Origin: Coriolopsis trogii
Taxonomy: Eukaryota; Basidiomycota; Agaricomycetes; Polyporales; Polyporaceae
Assembly (NCBI GenBank): GCA_020543525.1
Contig: JAHYIO010000003.1
Location: 3,534,001-3,598,000, forward strand
Length of the DNA stretch: 64,000 bases
Direction of reading: 5' to 3'
Both the position numbers and the translations under genes were made by a program. Shown here one piece after another: positions 34,037 through 49,633 of the stretch. Position 1 is the stretch's first letter. Each line of letters starts with the position of its first letter. Under the pieces are notes generated by a model that was not told the origin of the DNA, made no database searches, and saw nothing but the letters and a program-made list of their open reading frames with translations.

Positions 34037-35870
34037 GCCACCAGACGACTTCCGTCGTCCGTTGCTCCCTACCAGAAATGGACATGTGTCGCGCTCCAGC
34101 GGCATCGGCGGGTAGACACACGGTGATCGCTGTTTCGTCGTCGCTGACCCCGAGTGACCATGCCAATATCGTGTCTGCTCTCTTGCAGAGCTATCACACC
34201 GGTGATGGCGCGCCCGGCACAGCCTCGGGCGACCCGCGAACCGGTAGCTCTGCTTGCGGACCCACTCGCCTGCTCCGACACGAGAAGACGTCAATCTGTG
34301 GATTCCAGACTTCCAGAAGCATGCGTAGGAAGGGCGGTGGGGAGACCGACGGCAGTTCCGTGTGTCTGTAAGAGGATTGTATATCTTTTCTCTACGCCAC
34401 CCAATGTGATGGCCATCCGGGTCTTTCACTTCCTCCTTGGCATGTCATCAATCTCTTCGGAATTCTTATCTACCTTGAATATACAACATGAAACGTTCTC
34501 TCACAAAGGGGCATGGTAGGTACTATCCCCTCATGCGACCGTGCTGTCGAGCCGCAGTCCCCACTCTTTACCACACATTCATAGCATAGGTTCGCGCCAC
34601 AAAAACGAATATCCACACTCGCATCCGATGTTACAAGCATGCCCAGGCAATAGGAATTCTGTCATGCACGATGGAATCGCTGCCTTCTCCGGTAAGTAGA
34701 TACATAGCCGAGCCGACCTGGACGGTTCATACGTACCACGCCTCCTCACACAAACAACCACAGGTGACCACCAGGAGCCCACAGTGGCAGTCTTCGCTCT
34801 CGGATGCCCGCCATACGGAGATACATCCGGTACTAGTCGGGCGTGCCCCGCCCGACTTGGTTTCGGTGGGCAACTGCGGTGCGCAGCTCTACCAGCCGCG
34901 TCTGGGAGATGCCGGACACCGAGAGGAGATACGAATATCAAAATCAAAGCTTAACCTTCATGTGTGTGCGCCCGAGGCCGAGACACCCCATGAGACTGAA
35001 TATCGTCCGTGGTTCAGGCTCTCACATTTCGCGTGTGCTGGGTCAGCTTCCGATCTGACGGAGCAGTGGGAGTGGAAAGTTCATGCACGACGGCGTGCGG
35101 CGCCGTCCTCCTGACTCTCCCGTCGTTTCAGGAGCCGACTTTACTGCCATCGCACAGTGTTCAACCGAAACCATTCATCTGCCAGCATCTCCAACCTAGC
35201 TCATCGCGACAGGAGCATATGAATGCGATATAATTGCACATGTGGTTTGAATCGAGTCGCTGACGCGCCATATCATATCTGTCAGTGCGCCTCGTACCCA
35301 CCATGTTATCACCGGATCGCCATCCTAACCATCCCTATATGACCGCATCCCCCTTCATTGCGCCGGCGGGCTAAATGGGCATTACGGGCGCTAGTATCCG
35401 TCTCTACCCAGCGGCGAACTTCTCCTGTCCCACCAGAAAATGGGCGTCGCGAGTCTCCATTCTTCCGTCCGTTGGGATCCCGCAGTAAGTAACAGCCAGT
35501 CTATGTAGCGCGGGCTATAATCGCGGGGTGATGCATATGCACCGCAAGGGTCCTTCGGACACTCAGCGAAGTATTCCTGGTGTGGGCGCACCAAGCACAG
35601 CACGCGTCTGGTCCAGGGGTTCAGAAGATAGGGCGTCGGCTTGATGCGAGCCGCGATGGAAGCGCTCTCGCTGATATGACATATAGCATTCGGTATGTTC
35701 GGTATATACCCAGGGGGAGCAATCTGAACGCGCATACGTGCATGACACCATGGATCGTATAGATGTGAAAATCCAGTCTGCAGCGAAGCTCGACGTCATC
35801 CTGATAGTCCTTACAACATGAACTAGATTATGCAAGAGGAAACAGTGGCAGCCTAAAGATTACACCCACT
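34037..35870. other. Intergenic region, no supportable gene
   Basis: Frames of 70-150 codons are present on both strands without domains or splice logic. The last part is the 3' flank of the minus-strand gene that ends at 35871. Confidence 0.4.
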
Positions 35871-37994
35871 TCAAGAGAGCCCTCCCACACTGACAGCACC
35901 AGCGTCTTGACTTTGAGACGGCGTCGCCATCTCCTGGTCTTGGTCCCTATCTTCCTCAGCCTCTGGACCCAGGTCCCGCAACCAGCCGTTGAAGTCCACG
36001 TCTTTATCGAGCAGCTCGCTCACTTGCTCGACGTGGCCCTCCACGTCAAACTGTGAACTATAGCCCATCGCAAAGAAGCCGCTGCCCCCGCGCATGAGAC
36101 TGCCCTGGCTCTGGCTTTGCGACTGGCCGCCAAACGTGAACGGGACGTCTTCCACGCCGTTTCCCTGCTGCAGCTGCGTCGAGACGTACCGAGGAGCGAA
36201 CGCTCCAGGATTCTGCGTGTACAAGGGCGAGACGGGCGAGAGACGGCCGCGGATTGAGCCTGGGGAGTCCGACGAGCCTGATGCGGGCGACGAGAAGTAC
36301 GTCTTGGCCGGAGACGGCTCGGGCGTACGCTCCCGGGAAGAGGAATCACGTTCGTGGGCTTCAGGTACGGCCGGCAACTCGGAGTCCACTTCCGAGAACT
36401 TGTCGTGACCGACCGACCCAGCTTTGCTGTGAGGGGTGTTCTTCCGTGACGGGGGGCGGGGACGAGGCCTTGAGCGCCGCGAGGATGCAAGGAGATCGGT
36501 CAAGGTTGGCAAAGGGAGCGGATTCGGGGTCGTGGGAACCGGAAGGCCCTTCGCGTTCCCAAGAATCCTTGTCCTAGATACAGGCGTCACGGGAGCAGCG
36601 GGGGAGGATGGGGGAGGTGTCGAAGGCGGTACAGGCGCAGGTCCGCTCGAGATGGGCTCCTGCTCTGGACCTTGCGGATGCGACGACTCCACGCGGGCTT
36701 TCTTCGCGAACGGACTTCTTGTAGATGGAGAATGTGCTTCTGAGATGTCCATCCGGACGTCTTCGGAGGGAGAGTTGGGCGTCCGTGCGCGCTTCGTTCG
36801 CTTTCGTATTGGTGAGACCGCAGGCTCTGAAGACGCCTGCTGCGGCGCGCAACGTTTCGGGTGAGAAGGGTCGAACGATCGTATAGACTGTGGAGAAGAC
36901 GGCGGGAGAGAACATGGCGCAATAGGATGTGGTTTGTGACGTCGATCGTTCAGGGGAGGTGTTGATGTCTGCAACTGAGACGGGAAGGACGGAGGGAGGA
37001 ACGACTAAAATGATACATAAGATCTCATGATATTCGTTGGTATAGCATGTAGACCACGTACGCATTCTGGGACTTTTGCAATATGAGCGACCACGGCAGA
37101 CTCGGGTATCTCTGGAACACGTTCCAAATCGGATGCTGGACGAGGCTCCTGAGCCTTTTCCGATGGAGATGCGGCAGCTACATCGCTCGGAGGGGTAGGT
37201 GCGCCTGCAGCGGGCGAAACTCTGGGTTTGGAGGAGGCGCTGCTGCCTCCTTTACCGGAATTCACGCTAGCGCGCTTCATGACAGGGAAACCGAGAGAGG
37301 CTTGGACCTTTACACCATGAGCTCGTTCCTTGCCTTTCGCCTCAACAACCTGAGACGGCGCCGTGTCGCTAACCATGCTTTGCGACATAGGTTCGTCGGG
37401 GGCTAGAGCGACAGTCACCACCTGCGCCTGCCATCGCTGTACCTTCTCGCGGATAACCTCCGCCTTGCTGCTGGGAATACTGGCGGCGGGAGTGACCTCA
37501 GGCTCCTCAACAACGGCAGGCTTGAAGTGCTTAGAAGTCTTCAGAGCTTTCATCGTAGCCTTGTCCTTCCTCCTTTCCTCCTCAGCAACCACCGCTTCCT
37601 CCCACCGCTGCTCGTACGCCTGCCACTCCGCCTCTGCCTCCGCCTCCGGGACACCCCACTCGAACGACCTACCCAGACTAACCTTCTTCCCCTCTCCCAT
37701 CCTGATACCTGGCGCGACACTGATGTATCTCCTGCTTGTGGACCCGATTTGGGTCATGCGCGAGACGTAACCCCATTTCGGGTTCGTGGTATCCCCACCG
37801 GCCGTATTGACTGCGGTCGCGATGCATGCTCTGATAGCCAACACGCGTTCCTCTTCTATCGGCGAGCATGGTCGAGATGCTGGGGAGAGCTCTTCAGGCA
37901 GAGAGAGAATATTCGCATGTCTTCGCGTGACCAATTCGTTAAGAGTGATCTGTTCGAGGGCGGAGGTGTTCGAGGACGATGACAGCGAATCCAT
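35871..37994 (-). CDS. Unrecognised large Ser/Pro-rich protein, two exons
   Basis: Exon 1 (37994-37062) and exon 2 (37004-35871) are joined by a 57-bp intron (GTACGT..TTTTAG), giving 688 aa in one frame. The N-terminal region (residues 1-150) is the least biased part, with WGYVSRMTQIGSTSRRY and a charged helix EWQAYEQRWEEAVVAEEERR. The centre is Ser/Pro-rich with basic patches (KRTKRAR, RSRPRPRPPSRK). The C-terminus has a short ordered segment VEQVSELLDKDVDFNGWLRDL followed by an acidic tail. I know no domain for it. Composition and basic clusters suggest a nuclear, largely disordered protein. It lies tail-away from the shugoshin gene on the same strand. Confidence 0.72.
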
Positions 37995-38771
37995 CGGAGA
38001 GACGCAAAAGCATTAACCAAGATCACTATGTTGTGTGTTGTACGACCAGCATAAGACACAAGCCAAGATGTGGTTCAAGAGCAAGTCGCGGCTGCAGCGT
38101 TTTCCAACACTACCATTCTTGGTAGCGATTATTACGTAAGATACTGAAGGCCCTGCATGCATACATTCAACTTGCATTCACCCATTGTACACCAGACGCG
38201 AGGGATTCCTACTACACGACATCGAGAACAACAGTATATATCAGATGGGCTATGCGATGACCGATCGAGGTAGTTCATACCGCTGTCAGTACTATCGGCA
38301 AGGATGGGCAAGCCGAACTGGATACATAAGTATGCCATGATTGGGGGTAAGATGTGAAGGACGTTCGTGTCATGGGACAACAACATATCCTCAAGTGTAA
38401 AGATATAGTGTGCAGAAGGAGGCTCAGCTGGGTGCGTAGGAGCCGAATACAACCAACGCAGCATTCCGCAATATATTCACAGAAAAGGATGGGGGTTAAG
38501 TAGGGATACATATGGTACAGTAATACGTTGTGCTCGCTCGTTCGCAAACCTTCAAAAGCCGGTAAATTATGGGAATGCATGTGCGACACCGTAGATAGAT
38601 TGTTAAGTAATGAACCTTGGAGGGTCTCGCGGTCATCATAGGTATCATAGAGGTTCGTCACCATAATCATAGTTGCGCAACCGCGACGCGGGCGTTCAGG
38701 TGGGCGAGGCAGGCCAGCACCATGCCCAGTCAAAAAGGGCCGGTGTATGCAAACCCGGCCGAGCATCCGGG
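37995..38771. other. Intergenic spacer
   Basis: Contains the promoter of the 35871-37994 gene and the 3' flank of shugoshin. I see no gene or repeat. Confidence 0.45.
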
Positions 38772-41032
38772 CTATGTGGCCATACTGTGTCGCCGCAAGT
38801 CGTCGCCTTCAAACCGTCGCGTGCTTGAGACATGACCGCTCCGTCGTCGTCCGTCCACGTTGGCCCAGCTACCGGTACGGAGACCACCGAACTCAGCGTC
38901 AGCCTGGGTGCCCTCGCTCTCCTCTTCGTCGTCCGGCGGGGTATACGTCCGGGACTTCTTGCGCCTCAACCCAGTGCCACCCGAGACGGGATCAGGCTCT
39001 GCATCAGCGCCGTTTGAGGACGACGATCGCGACGAGATCGGTTGCGGATCATCTTGCGAGCTTGATACTGACGCGCGCTTCGATGTGGTTGTACCCGGCG
39101 GAGGATCGGGCTTGCGCATCTTCCTATGAGACACCATGAGTTCTCAGGAACGTCGCGGAGATATGTGTGGAACCTACGTGTTGAGCTTCGGCTCAGCGTA
39201 GTTGATGCTCTTGCGTACACGACGCTCACGTCCGCTGGGAAGAGCTTCCGATTCGGCTTGAGATGGAGGCTCAAGCGGGCTTGAGGACCGAGGAGGGAGA
39301 TGGGAAGCCAGCTTTGATGAAGGGGCTGGAGTGGTCGCCGGAGTGGACAGGAAGTTCCTCGTGGAATTGCTTGTCAAGCTCGTAGCAGAGGAAGGAGCAT
39401 CGACATCTGACGTCGGGCGTTGACGCTCGCGATCTATGTCATGAACAGAGATGAGACGGAGAAGTACCTCGAGTATTGGGGACTACGAACCTGACGTGGT
39501 ATTCAGAGGGGGCAACGTCGTGCGACACGTCGAGTTTGTGACATCCTTCAGCTTCGACTTGCTCCCTACCACGACTTCTTCGGAGTCTTCGCTGCCACGA
39601 TGCTTCTTGCGTTCGCGTGATCGAGGTGGCAAAGGTGTCTCACTTTCCGTGTCACGCGCACGGTCAGCCTCCCTCTCCTTCTTGGCCTTGCGCTCTCGCT
39701 TCGCAACTTTCTGGAGCAGAGCTTCAACCTCGTCCTCGTCAGGTTCCGCCAGTGCAAGCTCGTCTTCCTCAATCATATTGGGTGCAGGTGAACCGGCAAC
39801 AGGGCTTGGAGGGCGGTTGAGGCCGTCGGTGGCGACAGCGGTGATAGAAACACTAGTCAGAAGACCGCTCTGACGGCGAGTAGGGCGTCGCCTGCCAGAC
39901 TTGCCAAGCTCATCATCGAATTCGATTGAAATCACGTCTACGCCTGGAGGGGGTGATGACGGCTTGGACAGCGGAACAGGAAGGCGGCTCGAGCTCGACG
40001 TTCGTGGTTTGCTCTTGCGCTTCCGAGGTGGGCTGGGCTGAAGTTCTAGATCGTCAGGGTCCTCTGGCGAAGACATGTTGGGCTCGTCGTCTTCGATAAG
40101 AACGGGAATGGTCGGAGGCCGAGCAATACGGTTTGGTGGAGGTGATACATTGGGATCCGGGATAGGACGCCTGGCACGTGGTGGTTGTGGGTGGGATTCT
40201 GGTGTGGAAGAGCGGCCATGCGGTACAGCAAAAGATTTGCGGATGAAGCCCAGTTGTTTCATGAGGTTATGTGTCTGCGTAATAGAGATTCAGTATATTG
40301 ACTCCTTATTCTAGCTGAGGCAATGATCACGCGGCAACAGTCTGCGTTTCTTGTGCGTGGCGACACGAACTAGAATGGCATATACATGCACGTAACCTGG
40401 AAGAACCGTGATCCGGTTGATATTTCTCGAGAAGTGATGGGGCTGGTCAGCAAGGCTCTGCTCTGTGCTTGTTGGGATCTGAGAGGCCTAACAACGACCG
40501 CACGAGATGTCCAGCAAGCACATTGTGCAGACAGTGCTGCATACAGACGCTAGATGAATCCTCGGGGAGATGAAAACGACAACTCTCGGCAGAGGGGATA
40601 ATGTGGAGGAGGCAGTGTATCGAAGATGTGAATGCTCACCGCAGACTCCGTATCAGCCAGGATCTTCCTCGACTTCTCCCTCTCTTTCTTCAGTTGCGAG
40701 GTCAGAGCAATTTCGGAGGCCCGAAGACGCAGGTTCTCGACATATAGAGTAGAGATCTGTGCATTGAGTTCCTCTATGCGTGCGCTCAGGGTCGAGTTCA
40801 GCCTGATGCAGCCACAAGTCAATCTTCTCGTATGCAGCAAGACTGTAGCAGCCGTACGCACTTGGTTATATGCTTGTTGGCAAGGAGGAATTTCTTCTTG
40901 ACTGGGAAAGAAACAGAGTATGAGCGTGAGATATGAACGGAGCCTCGAGGGCGGGAACGCACAGTTCTCGAACTCGAGTAGGGTGTCATTCTGGCGTGCG
41001 TCGATGGATACGCGCGATTGTCGTCTGCTCAT
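38772..41032 (-). CDS. SGO1: Shugoshin, protector of centromeric cohesin
   Basis: Shugoshin guards centromeric cohesin from separase, usually with PP2A, and helps kinetochores sense tension. The N-terminal coiled-coil signature appears after splicing exons 1 (41032-40963) and 2 (40901-40862): FKKKFLLANKHITKLNSTL, continuing in exon 3 (40802-40640) as ARIEELNAQISTLYVENLRL. The C-terminal basic motif is RERRVRKSINYAEPKLNT joined by a splice to KMRKPD, which contains the signature NYAEP..L.TK. The middle is Ser/Pro-rich, acidic and disordered, as in other fungal shugoshins. Introns inside the coiled coil are 60 bp or so; the one after exon 3 is about 365 bp, the longest in this gene, and could hide a small exon. 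The gene diverges from PRP4 across 346 bp. One fungal shugoshin gene is usual. Confidence 0.9.
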
Positions 41033-41378
41033 CGCTATCTGGAACGAGCAGGGACTCCGGGATGTCGCGGGGCGGTCGTCGTCGTGTCGGGGTCGTGGAG
41101 GTGGCTCGGTGGTTGTTCGAATTCTCGCCGCGTGGTAAAGTTCGCGACCCGCACAATCGGCTTGGGACGTTCTGGTTCAGCTTACGTTGACGATTGGTTC
41201 AATTCCACAGACTCAGCCGAACCAATAGGCGCGGGCTATCCTCGGCGCCCTGACTCAGAGTCAAACGCGTCTGTCTTTGCTCGTTCACCACTGCCACCAC
41301 CATCACCATCCTCGTCGACAACGACCCTTTCTTGTCATCGTGCGGTGCCCCGTAAACCACAATCACTCGTTCAAAAAC
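41033..41378. promoter_or_regulatory. Shared divergent promoter of shugoshin and PRP4
   Basis: The two start codons are 346 bp apart and point away from each other, so all regulatory sequence near either start is shared. I see no clear TATA box. A His-coding CAC/ACC run just before the PRP4 ATG is an open-frame artefact. Confidence 0.6.
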
Positions 41379-44109
<2,731 letters not shown>

Positions 44110-44443
44110 ACACTCGCAATTTAGAGTAGTGGGCTTTTTGCTACGCTCGACCCGTCACAATTTCTAGGACCGCTCTACCGGACGCCGGGACGCTCGTTAT
44201 CACAATGTATTCCTATGTCGTGTATCCCGGGCATAGTCCTGTCCCTCCAGACAATCTAACGTACTCATATCAAAATGTATCGATCCTATCGATGCATGCG
44301 AGCCGCAAACGGGGCATCGGTCCTCCAAGAAAGTGGACACATGCACAGGTATCAAAGCTACGGATATAAGCGGTCTCTACCTACCATTCCGTCTAGCATA
44401 GCTCCTTCAAGGAACTTCAACTCTCTCGTATATCTCTAGAAGT
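44110..44443. other. Convergent 3' spacer between PRP4 and the MFS gene
   Basis: 334 bp between two stop codons facing each other. I see no gene; both transcription terminators should be here. Confidence 0.5.
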
Positions 44444-47417
44444 TCATCGTCTCGCCGACCCCCCTATCACCTCATCCTCCAAATCCATGCCCCCGTCCGA
44501 ACTCTCGTACGTCGACAGCCTGCGTCGGTGCTTGCGCCTGATAGGGATCGGAGGCACCGGATCGTCGTCTCCGTCCTCGTCCACCTCCACCTCCGTCGAT
44601 TCCGCGCTCAGCTCCTCGGACGAACCTGCTCCTGTCCCTGTCTCTTCGGCGAGTTCGGCGGGCGTCGGGTGGGGGTTCGGGAGCTCCCCGATGGAGCGTG
44701 CGCGCGGGCGGGGCTGGTCGAGAGGCTTGTCGGGGATCTGTCAAGGATGGGGAAGGACGAGAGTCAGGTACCCGGAGAAGCTGGAGAGCATGCGGGTGTG
44801 GGATGGGATACGCACCGGGAGCCGGACGATGTACGCGAGGAGCGTGGCCACGGCGGCCATGATGAAGACCGCGCGCAAGCTGATCGCGTACGAGTCGCGC
44901 GCCGCGCGCTGGAGGTCTGGTGGGAGCTTCGCAACGAGGGTCGAGGAGTGGCGGATCTTGCTGATCATCTGTTTGGTGCAGCGTGTACGAGTCGCGGTAA
45001 ACACGTGAGATGTGAGATGTGGATTTCAGGATTTAGTGTGGAAGGAGACGCGAACCTCTTCGGCATTTTCGCCGTGGATGCGTACGTGGAGCTCTCTGGT
45101 GAGGACCGTCTGGAAGAGCGCGGAGGAGATGGCGACTCCGCCGACTTGTCCGACGCCTCTGAAGAGCTGTCCGAATCCGGTGCCGACAGCCATAGCATCC
45201 TCTACAACTCGGGGTCAGCTAGTCATGCACTTGTAACTCTGCATGACACTTACGGGGGAGATGAGCCAGCAAGGCGACTATCAGGAGGTATCGTTAGTAA
45301 TAGACGTATCGTCCAAGCGGGGACCGTATCATACTAAGCATGGTCTGTAGTACGACTGCATTCCCGAAGCCCGCTGGGATCTGTACATCATCAGACTCAT
45401 CATTACGACAACAACGAGACGAGGAAAAGTCAGGCTTACAATGCTGAGCCAGAGCACGAGAGGATGGGAATCCTCGCGCATCAAGGATAACAGTATTGCC
45501 GCGACAAAAGGAAACAGCCCGAAGATCAAATTGAGGTTTCTGTATCTTCCGGTTCGGTGCATGACCCATCTGTAGCATAGTAGGCATTTGTGCGACACAG
45601 ATCTCACGGCAAAAGACTGGGGCGGACATACCCAGCAAAGAGAGACCCGCAGGAGATTGAGACACCGTTCGGTATCAGGTGAGCTCCTGCATCGAGACCC
45701 TATCAGCACGAGAGAAGTACATCATCCAAAAGACATACCGGCCTCGCTGGCACTAGTCAGAAGCACAGTTTGAAACCATGTTGGGAAGTTGTACATGATC
45801 GTGAAGTTGCAGGTCGCTACAAGGAAGTTGCTTATCCCCACCAGCACGGGGATCTTCTCTCTGAGGAGGAACGGAGCGAGGATGGGCTCCGGTGCTACCC
45901 AAAGTTCCACGTAGATGAATAGAAGCAAAAATACTCCCGCTAGCGTGACGGGCGCGTAGACGGTAGGCGAATCCCACTTAGAGGCAAAAGCAAAGATAAG
46001 CAGCGATACTGAGGGGGATAGACTGGGTGAAGACATACTGGGTGCTCTTCGCTGAACCGCATGCTGAGGAATACGAGCAGCGACAACACCTGAGAACGTC
46101 GTCAGATTAATTGACGTTGAGAAATAATTCACATACCGTGACGAGCAAGGTGAGGCTCCCTCCATAATCGATACGCTTCAGAACCTCTCTGGTACTCTTG
46201 CTTCCCCCCTACAGATGGCGTAGGGTCATATACCAGTCCGGTAGACATTTGTCTACGAGACATACCGGAGTTGAGTAGCGCAGATAGCCCGAGGTCAGCA
46301 GGAATGAGGCAACGAAAAGTGGTAGCTGAATGAGGAACGCCCATCGCCAACCCAGGCTAAATTATTGATGTCAGTATACCTGTGCCTGGTCCTGCGTCAA
46401 CTCTCGCGAGCGTGCGTACCAATCAGCAATGAACCCTCCAAGGGGGCCTCCCAAACCCATGCCCATCTGATTTCTGCATGAGTGACGGGAATCGTCCGCA
46501 TATATCCAAGTGACTCACACTATTGAAGACGGCTGCTACGCCCTGAGTCAAACCACGGTTCTGCGAGCGAGTGTCAGCGTGATGCCAGCGCAAGTCTGAC
46601 CTCCCTTACCCTCAATGAATACATATCGCTCGTGATGATCCTGCAAGAATCCGTGAGAATTGACTACGTCTCGACGGGCGTGGGAGGGACTCACGTCGCA
46701 GTCGTGAAAAGGCCACCTCCCCCGATGCCTGCAAGCTGTCATGCCTTTGGTGAGCTGATGACTTGAGATAGAGCGGGTGAACTCACAAATCGCGCAGCGA
46801 TGAGGGATTCCATGCTGGTAGAGAACCCGCATGCAATTGTCCCAATACCTGCGAAGAAGAGAGCGACCTGGTAGGCGCCTCGGCGGCCGAGGACGTTTGA
46901 CAATCGCCCATACAGCGGAGTAAACGTGCACGTAGCAAGCAGATATCTGTGCCAAACATCAGGCGCGGTGCATTGCAAAGTCACGAGCAACGTACGCGGT
47001 ACCGAGCCAGCTAGCCTGATGTGCCTTGTTAAAGTCGGAAGAGATGGACGGTAAGACTATGCGATGCAAGGTGTCATCGAGCGAAGTCTATGTATAGCAA
47101 ATACGCGGGAAGCTCACGAGTGGCGACCAAGGTCGCTATGGGAAAACATGCTTAGAAGCTGAGATGGTGCAATCAAATCTATTCGACGTACTGTTCAGGG
47201 ACTAGATACAATTTGACGACTTTGAGTGATCATGCGCGAAGTTGATAGCAAAGGAAAAGCTACATACAGATAGGAAAGTGCCAACCCAGATACCGGCGAG
47301 AATGCCATACCGTGTGTGAGGGGCTATCTCCATCGGTCCGAGCCTGCTGAGTCTCTTCGAGTTCTCTCGGACAGGCTCGCCCGCCCGCTGGAGGAGCGGG
47401 TCTCTTTCTGATGACAT
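44444..47417 (-). CDS. Major facilitator superfamily transporter, vacuolar-type (14 TM)
   Basis: A many-exon transporter gene. It starts MSSERDPLLQRAG at 47417; the ERDPLL acidic dileucine signal is typical of proteins sorted to the fungal vacuole. Exons then carry SSDFNKAHQASWLGTAYLLA, the MFS A-type loop YGRLSNVLGRRGAYQ, RGLTQGVAAVFNS, GLGGPLGGFIADW, GWRWAFLIQLPLFVASF, RIDYGGSLTLLVT, a long hydrophobic exon ending FPTWFQTVLL, WVMHRTGRYRNLN and FIMAAVATLLAYIV. The tail after the last helix is long, acidic and Ser-rich. The pattern fits the DHA2-like branch that includes vacuolar basic amino-acid transporters (Vba group); the substrate is inferred only. I count at least ten introns and could not place every one exactly. 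Confidence 0.83.
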
Positions 47418-47877
47418 TGCACTCGCCCAAGTACACAAGCTCGAATTCAGGTAAGATCAAGCTTTGCTGTGAGAAACACAAAAATTGGCAGAACGCGTCG
47501 TGGTAATGGTGTGGAAATCGGGACATGTTGTGAAAGCGTGGGCGGATGGTGTGATTTTGATTGCTTAGCACGTGCAGTGAATTTGACGTCGCAATCACAC
47601 TCACCGTCTACCGATCTCAGTAAAGGCAGCTGCAACACTACCGAGAGGGAAAAGCTCGGATATGCCTCGATCGTCCTGTGGGAGATGGTGGTGGTCGAGG
47701 AAAGAGTGTGTCCGTCACGGCTGAATCCTGGAGGAATTGCTATATTTGGATGCCGCCTCTGCCGGGAGCACAGCCATCCCGCCGATGTAGACCGCCGATC
47801 GCGCGCTTGAGGCCAGTCCGATGACATCATGCTACAGGTCCGCTACCTCTGCAGCGTACGCTGTGGTTGTATTGAAC
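47418..47877. other. Promoter region of the transporter
   Basis: No gene is seen between the transporter start and the inverted-repeat element that begins at 47878. Confidence 0.45.
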
Positions 47878-49274
47878 GTTAACCCCAGTCGGAAACCCAC
47901 ATATCTGTATCTGTCCGTAGATGTCCGAAAGTATCTGCATGCATCTGAAGGTGTCTGCGACTGTCTGAATGCGTCCCCTGCTGTCTCAGACGCTCACATA
48001 AGCGATCGGAACCGGATAAGCTTGCTCCCGATCGGCGCTTACTGGAGAATCGACTTCTCTCTTCGTATCCGCTCACTCACGCCCTCGCAGATCGACTACC
48101 AACTGGAACGACTTGACTAAGCAAAGTAGGAGTTCGCGAGGAACACCCGCTTGTTCCAACACATCGACATTAGGAAGGCCGAAGTCAACGTGAAGGCACG
48201 TGATCATGTGATGTAACATCACATCCGGATTTGGGCGCGACGCGTCACGTCTGTCAGGACGCCTTAGCCTGTCTCTCGCGTCTCCGAACCCCGCTCTTTC
48301 GTCTTGCTCTCGTACCACCACCATCCCTGCCCACTTCTCCGGAACAACTCCCCTGGGCTTGTTTTCTATACTCCTCTTGCTTGACCCACTCGTTCTCTCC
48401 TAGTGCCGTTCGCAGCAACTGCTAGACGACCTTGCAGCACCTAGGGCATGCATCAAACGCCCACCTATCACCCAAGTCTCGGCGCCGACGAGTCACGACT
48501 GGGGAGAGATGTGGAGAGCAAGGTGAGACTGATACTACTTTCTCACACCGCATATAGCCACCTCAAACACGCATACACCCGGGTTTTCATGCATACACCC
48601 ACCTCCCGGATGTCTATAGGCACTTCTATAGCATATGTGCTATGCCTTACTGACGCGTACGTGTATTCCTCACTATGTGGTACTGACTTGATTTACTTAC
48701 ACCTTTGCGCAGGTTGGGTGACGTCACTGGGCACCGGCAGTGGATGACAGGTAGCATATATGGTGGGATAGTGACAGCAGTGGGAATGGTGGCAGAGTGA
48801 AGGAATCCAACAGGTGCGTGACTTCCTGCTGGAGCGAAGAGCGGGAGAACATTGCAAGGCCGGGAAGCGAGGAAGAGTGCGCGCGCGAGAGCAAGAGCGA
48901 GAAGACTTATCAGGATGGGAGGCACTGGTGCAAAGTTGGATAGGACGTAGGCGCAGGATAGCATAGAGCTCCTGTACATCAGTAGACCTAATGCACGGTA
49001 TCAGTACGACCATATAGGAATGTGTTTGAATGAATGGGACGGTTTCAAACAACTGCAGATATTCTCAAACAGCCGCGGATGTTTTTCGAACAGTGTCAGA
49101 CAGATGCGGACGGATTGAAATCTGTCTAATGACCATAAAGGTGTCTACATCTGTCTGAAAGTATCTAATCTGCCGTTTTTTTTGGACAATTTTTGGATAG
49201 ATTTAGATAGATACAGACGGATACAGATATGTACGGACACATCCAGATATGCGGGTTTCGTACTGGGCGTTAAC
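47878..49274. mobile_element. Putative non-autonomous TIR element, 1.4 kb
   Basis: The left end reads GTTAACCCCAGTCGGAAACC and the right end, reverse-complemented, GTTAACGCCCAGTACGAAAC; both continue with CC(A/G)CATATCTG. Terminal similarity is about 30 bp with a few mismatches. Inside both ends are many scattered copies of a CTGTATC/TCTGTCTGA-like motif (47905-47990 and 49070-49230), as expected of subterminal transposase-binding repeats. The interior has no recognisable gene. I could not find an exact target duplication: TTGAA occurs next to each end but is offset by one base. It is probably an old internal-deletion element. Confidence 0.5.
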
Positions 49275-49290
49275 TTTGAAGGTTGGGAGT

Positions 49291-49298
49291 ATATAAGA
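49291..49298 (+). promoter_or_regulatory. TATA box of the 72-aa gene
   Basis: TATATAAG lies about 50 bp before the ATG at 49342 and only 17 bp outside the right end of the inverted-repeat element. Confidence 0.6.
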
Positions 49299-49341
49299 GG
49301 GCCTCTTCCTGAGACTGTGTAGTCTACCTCAAAGCATACCC

Positions 49342-49633
49342 ATGTCGCACTGTGTCATGCAACGCCAATCCACCATACCCCAGGCTCTGTCCACGGTGAA
49401 TGGTGCGCACGAGCCCTGAAGGCTCTCCTATCTCAGGCCGCCAATGTGAGAATGCGTCGCTAATAAATTATGCAGCGAATCCACCCACCCCTGGACAGAC
49501 AGCTTCCATCGCAAACTTGGCTTCACGTCTCGGCGTGCCATCGCCTACAACTACCGAGACCACCGAGCCTGAAGCCGCTCGTATCATCAAACTCTACCGC
49601 AATCTCGCCCGGCTGCAACATGTCGGACATTGA
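49342..49633 (+). CDS. Unrecognised 72-aa protein
   Basis: Two exons (49342-49402 and 49476-49633) join through an intron with GTGCGC donor, CTAAT branch and TGCAG acceptor. The product is 72 aa in one frame: a short basic N-terminus (MSHCVMQRQST), a Thr/Pro-rich linker and a C-terminal amphipathic helix (EAARIIKLYRNLARLQHVGH). No signal peptide or known domain is visible. A strong TATA box at normal distance supports transcription. It begins 67 bp from the end of the neighbouring mobile element, so the promoter may have been affected by that insertion. The unspliced frame stops after 26 codons. Confidence 0.5.

Noticed and set aside
44472..44744. Separate small gene at the end of the transporter
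   Set aside because: The same frame is the acidic cytoplasmic tail of the MFS protein, reached by a normal splice.
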